Shown: one piece after another, positions 37,240 through 49,398 of the stretch
Numbering within the stretch: the first letter of the stretch is position 1
Layout of the letters: each line of letters begins with the position of its first letter
Assembly: GCA_963082975.1 (NCBI GenBank)
Contig: OY720344.1
Location: 60,602,546 to 60,666,545 of the forward strand
DNA: 64,000 bases
Origin: Labia minor
Taxonomy: Eukaryota; Arthropoda; Insecta; Dermaptera; Spongiphoridae
Direction: 5' to 3'
The notes under the pieces: generated by a model
What the model saw: the letters and a program-made list of their open reading frames with translations, nothing else
Told to the model about the DNA's origin: nothing
Database searches by the model: none
Program-made: the position numbers and the translations under genes

Positions 37240-37272
<33 letters not shown>

Positions 37273-37346
37273 GTGTTCACTTACCACATACGTATATATG
37301 TATACAGACACACATGCTAAAAGTGAAGCTTTGCCGGGTCTGCTAG
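36240..37346 (+). mobile_element. Non-autonomous Helitron
   Basis: The 3' end GAAGCTTTGCCGGGTCTGCTAG (key part TTGCCGGGTCTGCTAG) finishes with CTAG followed by T, the classic Helitron terminus. The 5' side is TCTATATATA...AAAAGGCAATGTCTGTATGT after a (TCTA)n run, followed by CCCGTCCGATTGCGATGAAA, as in arthropod Helitrons inserted between A and T. There is no Rep/helicase frame. Inside, the block AATTTCAATTATATTCATTT plus (ATT)n occurs twice (37106-37152, 37214-37271), a local duplication. The 5' boundary is uncertain by some tens of bases because of the microsatellite. Confidence 0.75.
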
Positions 37347-38462
37347 TTATTATATAAAAATGAAAATAACGCATGTAAACTCCACTCATATACATAAAGT
37401 GTAATATTTATTTAAAAAAAACTTTAGGTATTATAAATTTTGTATAAATTAATAGAATGAATCAATAAATTCAGAGAACAGAGATAAGTAATTGTGGATT
37501 TATTTAGTATAAATTATTTATTAAATAGAGTAACAATTAAGATACAATCATCTATTTACAAACGTTAAAAAACTTTTTTTTATTTAATTCAGATTCAGAT
37601 TTATTAATGAAAAAAACCTTAATTATATATTATATTTTATATGTTATGAATATAATATTTTAATTAATTTGCTTATTCTTCATCTTATTATTATTATTTT
37701 ATGTCAAAAATGAAAGTATCGGGATGCATTTTTTTTTTAACTGCCTTTCAATCATTTAATGAAAATTTATGTAAAGATTGTGTAAATATAAGAAACCCAA
37801 GATTAAGATTGTCTGTCTAATTATTTATTCACATTACAATGATGAATTAATCTTGAATGTTAAAGAGAGATTAAAATATTATATATATATATATATATAT
37901 CTTAAAGAAGGAATATTTCAAGGGAGGTTGTCATCTATTGCAATAAACGGAGAGAGAAAGGGGGTTGGAAAAAGAAAAAAATGAAAAGTAAAGGAGGGGG
38001 GTATCTATTTAAGCTGGTGTGCATATAGAACAGAAGCCATAGAGCGTTGATAAATGCCAGTCACCATTAATCCCATGTTCCTCCTGCTCCACTTACTCTT
38101 ACACATACACCTTCTATGTTCCTGTTCCCTTTCGATGGTGGGACTCATCCATCTATCCTCCCCCTCTACAATCTGTAAGAGAGAGAAAAGAGCCTTGTCG
38201 GCTCTTGAGCATACAATTCGAACCTTCGGACATTCGGGAAACCCCCTCTATACTTCGTGAATAAAATAGAGAGAGGAAGAGTGTGAGAAAACGGCGGCGA
38301 CTTTTTCAAACTGGCAATGAATGAATAGAAGAATCCCGAAAGAATAGAATAGATTTTTAACTTGAGAAAAATCGCAATGCATATATTTTAACGTCAAATC
38401 CCCCCTCCAATTTCTTCAAGCATCAATTCGTTCATTTGATAACAGAGATAAGAAAATAAAAA
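37347..38462. other. Spacer with one possible small gene
   Basis: A/T rich to about 37980, then a higher-complexity block 37990-38420 holding the frame described separately. Short (TA)n at 37880-37900. Confidence 0.45.
38054..38260 (+). CDS. Hypothetical 68-aa secreted-type peptide
   Basis: The frame begins MPVTINPMFLLLHLLLHIHL, a hydrophobic stretch that could be a signal peptide, and later has KREKR, a dibasic site of the kind cleaved in peptide precursors, before a 24-residue C-terminus. A TATTTAAG sequence lies about 50 bases upstream of the ATG. I recognise no family. In AT-rich DNA a 68-codon frame is common by chance and part of its hydrophobicity comes from CTCCT-type repeats, so this is only a candidate; it could also be one exon of something larger. 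Confidence 0.2.
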   Translation: MPVTINPMFLLLHLLLHIHLLCSCSLSMVGLIHLSSPSTICKREKRALSALEHTIRTFGHSGNPLYTS

Positions 38463-38727
38463 ATTTTTTTTTTTTTTAATTTTCCAATTAAGATCTACAT
38501 CTGCCCTTTCTTTGGGCAACAATAAATCGTTTACAATATATTTACAATAATATTTACAATATAAAGGAAAGGAGAAATAGGGAGTATTAGGAAGTACTCG
38601 GCCCGGCTATTTGCCCGATAGAGTGGGACGGGAGGACGTCTCTCAATTTAGGGTTGAGTGAAAGAAAGAGAAGGGAATAGGATAGGAAAGAAAGAAAGGG
38701 TAAAAGAAAACCTGCTGAATATACAGA

Positions 38728-40762
38728 TTACAAAGGGAAATAGATGGGAAAACGAAGGGAACTATAGCTGAGATCAGAGAAGGAATTATAAGAGGTCAAT
38801 TGGTTTAAGTCGTTTAACTCTTCGTCCGTTAGTCTCGTCTCGTTGAGTAGTTGTCTGGCTTTGTCGTTTTGGTGGTTTGTCAATTTCTGTCGATACTTTG
38901 TACAGGTGTTCTTAATTACTTCGTCTATTGTAGGGACTTTAAGGTCTCTATGTAGAATTCTAAGAGGTAGGTACCGAGGCGCATTGGTCATTATGCATAG
39001 AATGTTGTTTTGGGTCCGCTGTATTTTGTTTAAGTTAGAAACACTAGCGGAGCCCCATAACTGAACACCGTATGACCAAATTGGTTTGAGGATTGTATTG
39101 TATATACGGACTTTGTTTGATAGGGTCATTTGGGAGTTTCGTCCTAAGGTCCAGTAGTTTGGAGTCAAAATGTTTTTTTTTTTTGATCTAATGTGGGTCC
39201 AAGGTATTTAACTGAGTCACGTTGGGAGAGGGGCTTAAACAGTTTAACGGGTGGACAGGTCTTTTTATTTAAGGTGAAAGTCACATGTGTCGATTTTTTC
39301 TCGTTGACAACTATCCTTCATTTGTCAAGCCAATGCTTAAGGAGATCGAGGTTTTGCTGGATAATTGCAGAAGCCATGTCAGGGTTGGAGTGGGTGGTTA
39401 GAATGGCGGTGTCGTCAGCAAAAGTGGCTATAGTAACGTCCTTAGTCGAAGGTAGGTCACTTGTATATATCATGTACAACAGGGGCCCCAGCACACTTCC
39501 CGAGCGGGCCTCACACAATCTCCCGAAGGCACCCCCCAAGGACACCCTGAATGATTTTCCCCGTAGGAAAGAGGCAAGGACTCTTGTATAAATAGTGGGG
39601 GAAAATTCGTTGATCTTTTCTAGCAAACTCTCATGCCATACACCAGAGGTTCTTAATCTTATGTACTCTGCGGACCCCCACTTGAAAAAATTTTTTTTGA
39701 CGGACCCCATTCCAACTTAGGTACTTTACGTCATTTTATTAGTTAATTTCTGGCTTACGATCTCATAAGAACAAGGATATATGATGAATATTTCTAACAG
39801 TGATTGGTGAATAACGATTTTTTTGCATATTGTAGAACACATTTTATTAGAAATTATAATATTGAAGAAAGAAAATTCTGCTAAATATGAAGATGGAAAC
39901 GGTAGCAATAGTTTTCTTGCACATTTCGTTGAATTTGGGTATTTGATCTCTGTTTCCTCACAAAGCCATGTCATCGCTTCTTTTATATTAAATAAAGTTT
40001 TAACTGACTCATCATTTTTCGTGCACCTGTACGATGGCTTTGCGGACCCCCAGTAAAGGCTTCGCGGACCCCCAGGGGTCCGCGGACCACAGTTTAAGAA
40101 CCTCTGCCATACACCATCAAATGCCCTAGAGATGTCCAAAAAGAGCCGAGCAGTAATACCCCCCTCAAAGGCGTCACTTACAACGTCCACCACTCTGTGT
40201 ACTTGTTCAATTGTCCCATGTCCCCCCCTAAATCCAAATTGATGGTCAGGGATAACATCCTTTTCCATCATATAAGGACTTTCTCGAATACTTTGGAAAA
40301 GATGGATATTAAACTAACCTCCTCCGGTGGTTTTCCAGGTTTTGGGACCATTATAATTCTGGCGCGTTTTCATTCTTTCGGAAAATATCCCAGAATTATA
40401 ATAATATTAAATATGGAGGTGATCAATTCCAAGGCACATCTCGGAAGAGCTTTCACCATGTTCCCTGTAATTAGGTCGTCCCCTGGGGCCTTCTTGTTTT
40501 TAATAGTGTGTCGTAAGGTCAGTTCAAGTTCAGAGAGGGAGATTTGTTGGAAGTTATTATTAGGAAAACAATTAAATACGATGGATGGGTTTTGTAAACA
40601 TGACCATGGTTCTCCCGTAGGTGGTGGAGGAGAAAAAACAGTGGTTAGGTGATCAGACAATACACACAGTTTTTCTTTAACAGTACGCGCCCATCTACCA
40701 TTATTGCAACGCAGAGGTGGTATATGGTTTGTCTGTTTTTTAATTTTTTGGTCATTTTCCAA
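38728..40762 (-). pseudogene. jockey-type reverse transcriptase pseudogene
   Basis: Blocks in order on the minus strand: a linker with KLCVLSDHLTTVF; KNKKAPGDDLITGNMVK; LGYFPKE followed by a TGA where a Trp is expected; VPKPGKPP; DHQFGFRGGHGTIEQVHRV; LDISRAFDGVW (motif A, catalytic Asp); the MITE; HESLLEKINEFSP continuing the same protein; GSVLGPLLYMIYTSDLP; TFADDTAIL (motif C); then a stop after KHWLD, a frameshift at a T-run near 39176-39184, and a C-terminal LKPIWSYGVQLWG, IQRTQNNILC block. The residues fit jockey-clade LINEs. At least two nonsense changes, one frameshift and a large insertion make it inactive. Confidence 0.88.
39644..40106 (-). mobile_element. hAT MITE, 463 bp, related to the 46458 and 54128 elements
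   Basis: The ends are CAGAGGTTCTTAATCTTATG and the inverse of CAGAGGTTCTTAAACTGTGG. The 8-bp repeat CCATACAC flanks it at 39636-39643 and 40107-40114. The first ~230 bases match the 3' end of the autonomous hAT element up to TTGAAGAAAGAAAAT; the middle is unrelated, and the right end has the same GGACCCCCAGGGGTCCGC blocks. It is a deletion/recombination derivative that the transposase of its big relatives could plausibly mobilise. Confidence 0.9.
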
Positions 40763-41000
40763 AGGGAGTAATCGGTAGAACTGGTTGGGGTGAGGTTTTT
40801 AAGGAAACTGTCATTTTTTTCATTTGTCTGTTTAATTTGTTTATTTTGTTTTTAACGAGGGGACATCTTTGGAATTGTCATATACGTCTCAGTTTATTTT
40901 TCGTGGAGGTCTTTAATGTGGTGAGGTGTTTGAGGAGGTTTGAGGAGGGGTGTCTTTGTTTGAGGAGTTGAAGTTTTACCTGCGTTTTGTATAGTTATTG

Positions 41001-43048
41001 TTAGATGTTTAACATCCAATTCAATGTCCTTAGTGTTGTTTATTGGTAAATTTATATTTAGGTTTGAGTTAATATTTTATATTTTATATTTGTTAAAAAA
41101 AAAATTAACAAAAATAAAATTAATGCTAACAATGTTTTTTGAACAAACAATTACAAAATTCAAACTAACAAAACGTTTTTTTTTATTTGTGTATATATAT
41201 AAAAGTATAATTAATTTTACTGCAAAAAATATTCAAAATTTAGATTGTTAAATTAACTCATTAAATATAAAATTCAGCAATATGTTTTATTTATTCATCT
41301 TTTATACATATAAACAATGGGATAAAGTTAGATAAATAAAATAAAAAAAAACAAAAAAATAAAAATAGTACTCTAGAAAATATGTCATTTTAACAATCTG
41401 AACTCGAAAAAATTTTAGAGCCGTTTTTGATATATTAAAAAAACAAATCACTGATGCTAAGTGGTGCATTAGTAGAGCAGATTTTAGCAAAAAATTCATT
41501 TTAACATTCCAGGCCTAAACATATCTTAAATAAGAAAAATCAGTTTTGAATATCACTTGATTTATGGTGTTCACATTTAAACAAACATAAGTTTGACATA
41601 AAATGTTGAAAATTAAATTACTTCCAAAATCATTTATATATTAAGACATAAAGTCAATCGAAATTGAAAACTTGTATCCTAAATAAAAATTTATTATATT
41701 TTTTATTAACAAATTTTTATTAAGCCAAGAAACAGCCCTATCTATTTTTAAATGAAAAATTTGATTTTGAATTATTATAAAGTTTTGTCAAAATTCATTT
41801 AATTTTTTTATGAGTAATTAGTCAAAAAAAATTATATTTAGCTCATCATAATGTTAATTATTTAAGAAATTAATTTTTAAAAATTATAAATGGGATTGAA
41901 ATGATTATAAAAAACATTGATTTGACATTTTTATAACTCCAAGTTTGAATTTTATATGAATTTTTCTGCAATTTCCTTCCTTAAGATGATTATTTTTAAT
42001 TTGTAGTTCATATATAGGCTAAAATCAAATATTTCCATTAATATTATTTCATTTTTTTCACTTTTTATCGAATATAAAATTATTGCATATGCCAAAATAA
42101 AGGTAAAATAAAAAATAATTAAATAAACAAATAAACATTTTAGTTAATAAATAAAAAAAAATAAAAACACAATAACAAACCCTCACACCATCTATTGTAA
42201 TAAACAGAAAGTTAAAAAGTTTACTACTTCTAATTGAGTTAATTTTTGTTTTTTTAATAAATAAATAAATAAAAAATAAAAAAATAATGAAAATAATAAT
42301 AATTTAATATCCCTGAGGGTTTTAGTCACGAATTTATATATTATATCATACTCACTTCCCATTCTCTGCCTTCCCCACCATTTGTATTTATTTTTTTTTC
42401 ATAACAACCAACTTTTATACTATATTTATTTTGTGATCATATTTTTAAACATCATATTTTATATATTTATTTTTTTTTTATTTTTATATATATATATATA
42501 TACTTTCTAATTAGTATTTTACATAAAATATCCCACTGTTTGGAAACTCGGGTGTGTATTTATGTGTGATGTATGTAAGTTATCTTTACAATAAATATAA
42601 TTTACATTTATAATATAATAAATAAATAATATATGAAAGTTAAAATAATTATCATACTAGCTTAATATATGCTTATTATTTTTAATATGTAATTTAAAAA
42701 AATGATGGCCTTTATGTTATAATAAATAGAATCCTCCACCCACATAACCACTTATTAAGAAGGAATGAAAAAAAGATTCATAATTAATCTAACCAATCTC
42801 ATCTAAACCATAGGATATTTCTCCTTTCGTCAACCACAACAACAACAACACTTTGTGCAACTTTGTCAAATAGACATGTTGGGAATTATTTCCCATCCCT
42901 TTATATTCCCAGTAATCCCCTACACCCTACTAATAAAATAAAAAAACATGTTCCAAGGAATTGGAAAACTCATGTTTCTTAATTTTTTTTTATATTCTAT
43001 CCTTTCTTTATATATTCTTTTCTTAACTCATGTATAATTCAATCATTC

Positions 43049-43088
<40 letters not shown>

Positions 43089-45814
43089 CAATTTTTATCT
43101 AAAAAAAAATGACGAAAATTAATAACCAACCTTTACATTTTGTTTTTTTATTTTTTTTTCTCTTACGAAATGAAAGTAGATATTAATAATCATCTTAAGA
43201 TAAATGATATTAATATGAAAAGATTAAAATTCATGAATGTTAGAATATCAAGAAAGATACAATAAAAAAAATCAGATCATCTTACTAATAAAACCGGCTG
43301 AAAACGATCAGATATTTGTAATTTAAGAATAAGATATGTATAAGATATCATTTTATGGATGAATTATAACATTATGATATCATTTTTTAAAATTTGAATA
43401 AAAAATAAATTGTAAGAAATTTTTAAATCCCCCCTCCCCATTTCCTTGACATAAGCACCTACTCATCATGTGTCTCATGATAATCTCTCACAGTCATTAG
43501 GTTTTTAAATATAAATATTATAAATGAAAAAATGATAGAAATGGATTCTTAAAAATCCTCCTATTGTTTAATTTAATAAGGATCCTGTAAATAAAAAGTA
43601 CCTACTTGAAGATATTAAAACCAAAAAATATACTAATTAAAAAAACTAGTAAAAAAAAATTATTTTTATTATTATATTTATTAATTTAAGTATAGAGTAG
43701 CAGTTGCTTTAGTTTAAGAAAAGTTAAATTAAGGAAAAAAAAAAATTACTTTTTATAATAAGTATTGATAAATATGAACATTTATTAATAAATCAATTTA
43801 TTTATATATATTCAATAATTTTCTACTGCCGAACTGCTGCAGGTTTTGAATTATTAAACCGAAAACATTAAATAAATTATTTAATAATTAGATAATAATT
43901 ATTTCGATTTTATGTTATTATTAAAATAGTTGTTTCCTAAAAATATCTGTATAAATAAACAAATAACTAAAAATAAAATCAATAAAACAGTATTAATCAT
44001 TGGTTTGGTTCTAATTGCTCTTTTTTAATTTATTTATTTTTTTTTTCATTTGTACTGAACTATATATATGTCTAGAGAGAGAAAGGGAGAGAGAAAATTA
44101 CCAGGGGCTATTATCTATTTGTTTGATATTAAAACTCTATAGGGACTAATTTCAAACGAAATTTTAAATAGGACATATATATGTATTATACAATATAAAT
44201 ATGTTATGACAAAAAAAATCCCAATAGCTGGAAATTATTTTTTTACTTCGACATTAATTAATTCAAAATAAATATGGAAATGAGATAAAACATGTTGAGA
44301 CTGACAACAGGATGCTTAAATATATAAATATATAGGTATATTATCTTGGTAAATCAATGAAGGTATGTATCTATAGAATATATTGGCAGAAATTAAATAT
44401 TTCAAATCATTATAAGTTTTAAGGGAAATAATTAAAACCATATATTGATGGTGGAAAATAAAAATATTGATTGAAATAGTTATAAATTTATATGCATTAT
44501 ATGTATCTAGTAGATAAATTAATTTCAAACTTTTTAAATTATAATTATTTCCATATGATTAGTATTAATAAATTTCAAGTTGTTTGCGCATTAATATTAT
44601 TTTATAAAAAAAAATACCTCTTAATACAGAATATTTAAAGAAATATAACATTTTTAATATTTTTATTATGTAGAATCATATAAAAAAATAAATGAAATAT
44701 TGGGTAACTAAGTGTATAAGTGAGAAACAACCAAACACTAAATAGTCATTTGTTGTAGCCGAAAGACAGGAGTGGCAATTAAAGAGGGGGGTAAAACGTT
44801 ATTCACTCCATTTAGTTTTTTTTTTTTAGAACATGATGCGATTTATTCGTGAGACCTAATTACAACGTATCACCCTCCTGTCTCTTTCTCTCCCTCTCTC
44901 TGAACGTCATGTGATAAATAAATAAATAAAAAAAATGTAGAACAAATCATCCAAATGCATTTATTTAATTAAATTTTTTGGAAAAATATGATGAAGAGAA
45001 AGAAAGGAAGCACTCTGATGGAAATGTTCAATTAAATGGACCATTTGAGATGATATCTCGAGTGTTTTTGTTATTTTTGTTTTTTTTTCCTTTGTTGTTG
45101 TTTTTATTTTCAAAAATATTAATAGAGAGAAAAGAGGGAGTAAAAAAAGGTGAAATATTAAGTAAAATTCAATTTCAAACTTTTTAATTTAAACCATAAA
45201 TAAAATAAATAAATACATAGAAAAAAATGATTATAAAATGTAGAAACGATATTTAGCATTTTAACATAAAAAAAGGTGTTAATGGTTTTAATAAGAGACA
45301 ATAATTAATGTGAAGAAGACGTAACTGATAATAGTTTAATTATGAAATGCCAACAAATAATAAATATAAAGCTAATAAATTAATTTGAATGTATATAATA
45401 ATGTATATTGAAAATAAAAAATATTGCTCGACATTAAAATAGAAAAACAATATAAATATTAAACTCATATTTTAAACAATAATGTCAGGAAAACTGATAG
45501 TTTAGAAATGAAATTCTAACCTTTTATTAAACAAACGTCGTTTCGGACCCTCCACATTTTTCATATATTATTTAAATTATTTAATTTTTTTTTATATAAG
45601 TATTTTCATTTCATTTATTAAAATTATTATTTATTTAATTATTAACAAAATCTTTTTAAAATAAATTGTTTAACAGATGCCAACACACCCCATTTTTGTT
45701 CCACTAATTGACAGTGTTTTTAAATTCTAAATGTTAAAAATTATCTTATATTATTATACTAGCAAAAATTGGATAAATGTATTTGTATTTTTGAAATATT
45801 AAACCGCTCTAAGA
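41001..45814. other. Long AT-rich intergenic stretch
   Basis: Low-complexity A/T sequence with (TA)n at 42487-42502 and 43051-43082, and an (AAC)n run near 42836-42850. One balanced patch at 44745-44900 (AGTGGCAATTAAAGAGGGGG; TACAACGTATCACCCTCCTG). No coding frame beyond chance. Confidence 0.5.
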
Positions 45815-46449
45815 ATTTTTTTGGAAATTCATACCATAATATACTTAGGTTCTGTGATAACGAAAGATAATAATATTCGAGATGAGTTTAAAGCGAGGTT
45901 ACAATCGGGAAACGCCTGTTATCATGCAATAAAGGGACTTATTGCGTCAAAATTATTATCAAAGGGGATAAAAGTTAAAATATATAAAACAATTATTTTA
46001 CCGGTTGTATTATATGGATGTGAGGCATGATCTATGACCTTAGGTGACAAGAGTAGATTTAGAGTATTTGAGAATAGGATTCTCCGAAGCATTTATGGGC
46101 CAAAAAATATGAGGTCACCGGGGAATGGCAAAGATTGTATAACGAGGAATTGCATGACTTCTATGCATCTCCAGATATAGTTAAAATTATAAAATCAAGA
46201 AGGCTACGGTGGTCAGGACACGTGGCTAGAATGGGAGAAGATAGAATGGCGAAAAATATATTGGTAGGGAGACTGAGTGGGAAACGTCCTCTTGGAAGAC
46301 CAAGCACACGGTGGGTGGATAATGTGGGAAAGGACATGAGAGTTGGGAGAGGATATGGACTGGAAGGTTGTGGCTCAGACTAGGAATACTTGGAGGGGTG
46401 TGGTTGCTGAGGCCAAGAACTTTCGACTTCCGTAGAGCCACAGAGATAG
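45815..46449 (+). pseudogene. RTE-type LINE, 3' part of the polyprotein
   Basis: The peptide reads YLGSVITKDNNIRDEFKARL, then KIYKTIILPVVLYGCEA, a stop where Trp is expected, ENRILRSIYGPK, a frameshift, then EWQRLYNEELHDFYASPDIV, RRLRWSGHVARMGEDRMAKN and GKRPLGRPSTRWVDNVGKDM, and after another shift NTWRGVVAEAKNFRLP and a stop. This order is that of the end of RTE-type LINE RTs. 5' truncated and inactive. The tail AGAGATAGATATAGAT received the hAT insertion, which is therefore younger. Confidence 0.85.
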
Positions 46450-47538
46450 ATATAGATCAGTGGTTCTTAAACTGTGGTCCGCGGACCCCTGGGGGTCCGC
46501 GAAGCCTTTACTGGGGGTCCGCGGTCCTCGGAAAAAAATCATCGTAAAAATATATACATATATAAATATTTAAAGTTCATTGTTTAACTATATCCTCCTA
46601 GAGAATTACGGCTATAATTTAATACTATTAATAATACTATTTTATTTTATTAAATTGATAATTATGTCAATTAATTTTTTGTGAATAAATAAACATATAT
46701 AAAAAACTATATATAAAATTTGAATTTTCATCCATTCATTCATTTAAAATCATTTTTCGATTGTTCCTTTAAAATAACCCCTCTTAGGGGCTCGGAAGGG
46801 GAGGCATATAAGGGAATTTTCTTTCACTTTGTTATTGGGGAAAACCAGGGGAGGGGACAGTCTTACCCGGAAAAACCCAAATTGTCAGCGTCCACTCTGG
46901 GGTTTTAAACAGTTTTAAAGCAAATGTTAATTATAAGTTCATTTCTCAACGAGTTGTATCTTTAAATTATTTTTATTAATGTTAATTATAAGTTCATTTC
47001 TCAACGAGTTGTATCTTTAAATTATTTTTATTAATTTAATTAATTATAATTAAATTATAGCTAATAATAGTTTATTATAGCTAATAATTTTTTTTAATTT
47101 TTAGTGTAATTTGCATGATCATTATTTTATAAAAACACTAAACACATTTTGCAATTTCCCAGAAAGGCTGTTTTTGAGAGTAAGTATAAGTTAATTTTAT
47201 GAATAAAAAATATTTATTTTAATAATATTTTAGAATCAAATTACGAAATTAATAATATTTTAGAATCAAATTACGAAATTAATAATATTTTAGAATCAAA
47301 TTACGAAATATATTTATTATATAAATTAATATTCATTTAAAATGATATTAAATCATTTATTTAAAATGATTTAAAACATTTATTAAAATGATTTAAAACA
47401 TTCATTTAAAATGATATTAAAACATTCATTTCAAATCATATTAAAACATAGCTAGTAAATAATAATTCGTTATATTTATATTATATTTATATTATATTTA
47501 TATTATTGTAGTTCAATATTAATAAATTACTCCATAAA

Positions 47539-49398
47539 ATGGATCGTTGGCTACAAACTGGTTCAACACAGAAACGGAAAGAATCAGATGATGAGGCATC
47601 AACAGCAAACTCTACCAAGAAACGCAAAACTAGAAAATATTCGGATGATTATTTATCATTTGGATTTACTTATATTTGCAACAATGATGTGGAAAGACCA
47701 GTCTGCGTTCTATGTCAGGAAAGTTTATCCAATGAAAGTATGAAACCTGCTAATCTCAGACGTCATTTACAAACAAAGCACAGCGAGCATGTTAGTAAGT
47801 CTATCGAATTTTTTAAAATGAAAAAAGAAGAACTTAATTCAAGTCAGAAATTGATGGTAAAGACGGGATCTGGTGGTATGAGTAAGAAAGCAGTAATGGC
47901 ATCATATGAAGTAGCTCTACTTATTGCTAAAGCAGGAAAGCCGCATAATATAGCAGAGCAATTAATTCTTCCTGCTACAAAAGTAATTACAAATATAATG
48001 TTAGGAACTAAAGCAGCAAACGATATAAATTTGATTTCATTATCAAATGATACGGTTAAGAATAGGATTGAAGACATGTCATGTAATATAAAAGAAGAAT
48101 TAATATCGAGAGTGCGCAAAAGTCACTATTACTCATTACAATTGGATGAAAGTACTGATGTCACTAATAATGCCAATTTGTTAGCTTTCATTAGATATGA
48201 GTTTGAAAATCAAATACAAGAAGATGTATTGTTTTGTGATTCACTACCTTCACGAACGACAGCTAATGACATATTTAACAGTTTGAATAATTTTATAACC
48301 GAAAATGAAATAGAGTGGCCAAAATGTGTTGGAATTTGCACTGATGGTGCTCGTGCAATGTCAGGTACAAGAACTGGATTGATTGCTCTTATTAAAAATG
48401 TTGCGCCTCAGGTTGTTTGGAATCATTGCTGCATTCACAGAGAATCATTAGCAGCCAAAAATATGTCACCAGATTTGAAAAGAACATTAGACGAAGTAGT
48501 TAAAATTGTCAATTTCATTAAGGCTCGTCCACTTAATTCCAGAGTTTTTAAAATTTTGTGTGAGGAAATGGGTAGTCAACATACACATTTATTATTACAT
48601 ACAGATGTACGTTGGTTGTCCCGCGGGAAAGTACTCATTCGCCTTTTTGAGCTTCGAGATGAAATACGATTGTTTTTAATAGATGCGCATTTTGAACTGA
48701 CCGAATGTTTCAATGATTTTATCTGGTTAGCTAAGGTGGCTTACTTGACTGATATTTTTACAAAATTGAACGAACTTAATTTGAGCCTGCAAGGTACTGT
48801 TGTAAATATATTTAAAGTTGAAGATAAAATAGAAGCAATGATTAAAAAAATCGACTTGTGGTCGAAACGCATCCAGAACGGTGTATATGAGTCTTTTCCA
48901 ACTCTCAATGATTTCATAGAAAGCTCCAGTGAAAAATTGCTTAATCAAACGCCTCAATTATTTGTTGAACATTTAATTACTTTGAAAAGCAACTTCAGGA
49001 AGTATTTTTCTACTCCTGATCCTTGCAATAACTGGATCAGAGATCCATTTAATATGGAAATTACAAATGCTAAACATTTATCTGCACCTGAACAAGATAT
49101 TCTCGTGGAATTATCATGTGATACAACTTATAAACTAAAATTTAACAAAACTGAATTGAGCAACTTTTGGTTACTTCTCAGGTCAGATTATCCTGCGCTT
49201 GCAAATAAAGCACTTCAACACTTGATTCCATTCTGCACAACATATTTATGCGAACAAGCTTTTTCGGTACTATTTTATATTAAGTCTAAATATAGAAACA
49301 AATTAAATGTAGAGCCGGATCTTAGATTAAAAGTTTCCAATATTAAGCCAGATATTGAGATTCTTGTTTCAAGAAAACAACTGCATACATCTCATTAA
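47539..49398 (+). CDS. hAT superfamily transposase (ZBED5-like), copy 1
   Basis: A 619-aa protein that would cut and paste its own element in the nucleus. A basic N-terminus (KKRKTRK, residues ~27-33) precedes a BED-type zinc finger at about residues 43-82 (CVLCQ with the partner HLQTKHSEH). The RNase H-like catalytic core follows: LQLDESTDVT (~200), CTDGARAM (~268) and a CCIHRESLAAKN block, with HTDVRWLSRGKV (~355) in the insertion domain. The C-terminal hAT dimerisation region (~545-605) includes LCEQAFS, which holds the catalytic Glu. All expected acidic residues are present and there are no stops. The first ATG is just 18 bases after a 5' UTR stop-rich stretch and matches the family start. 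The predicted protein appears identical to that of copy 2, so it may be active; expression is unknown. Confidence 0.96.
   Translation: MDRWLQTGSTQKRKESDDEASTANSTKKRKTRKYSDDYLSFGFTYICNNDVERPVCVLCQESLSNESMKPANLRRHLQTKHSEHVSKSIEFFKMKKEELNSSQKLMVKTGSGGMSKKAVMASYEVALLIAKAGKPHNIAEQLILPATKVITNIMLGTKAANDINLISLSNDTVKNRIEDMSCNIKEELISRVRKSHYYSLQLDESTDVTNNANLLAFIRYEFENQIQEDVLFCDSLPSRTTANDIFNSLNNFITENEIEWPKCVGICTDGARAMSGTRTGLIALIKNVAPQVVWNHCCIHRESLAAKNMSPDLKRTLDEVVKIVNFIKARPLNSRVFKILCEEMGSQHTHLLLHTDVRWLSRGKVLIRLFELRDEIRLFLIDAHFELTECFNDFIWLAKVAYLTDIFTKLNELNLSLQGTVVNIFKVEDKIEAMIKKIDLWSKRIQNGVYESFPTLNDFIESSSEKLLNQTPQLFVEHLITLKSNFRKYFSTPDPCNNWIRDPFNMEITNAKHLSAPEQDILVELSCDTTYKLKFNKTELSNFWLLLRSDYPALANKALQHLIPFCTTYLCEQAFSVLFYIKSKYRNKLNVEPDLRLKVSNIKPDIEILVSRKQLHTSH

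Larger units (their letters stand above)
38463..41000 (-). mobile_element. jockey-clade LINE remnant
   Basis: Oriented on the minus strand. A T-run at 38466-38480 on the plus strand would be the 3' poly-A tail. Upstream (minus sense) are a 3' untranslated region, the RT domain pieces and a decayed region to about 41000. It contains a hAT MITE at 39644-40106. The endonuclease half is not recognisable, so the element is 5' truncated or decayed there. Confidence 0.75.

Noticed and set aside
39193..39591. 132-codon plus-strand frame
   Set aside because: Antisense of the jockey reverse transcriptase region on the minus strand.
46720..46908. 62-codon frame repeated at 56993-57181
   Set aside because: It is in the 5' untranslated part of the hAT element, so it is conserved only because the element is duplicated.
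47844..48119. Antisense frames within the hAT transposases (also 48727-48957, 54955-55185, 55793-56068)
   Set aside because: Shadows of the transposase gene on the other strand.
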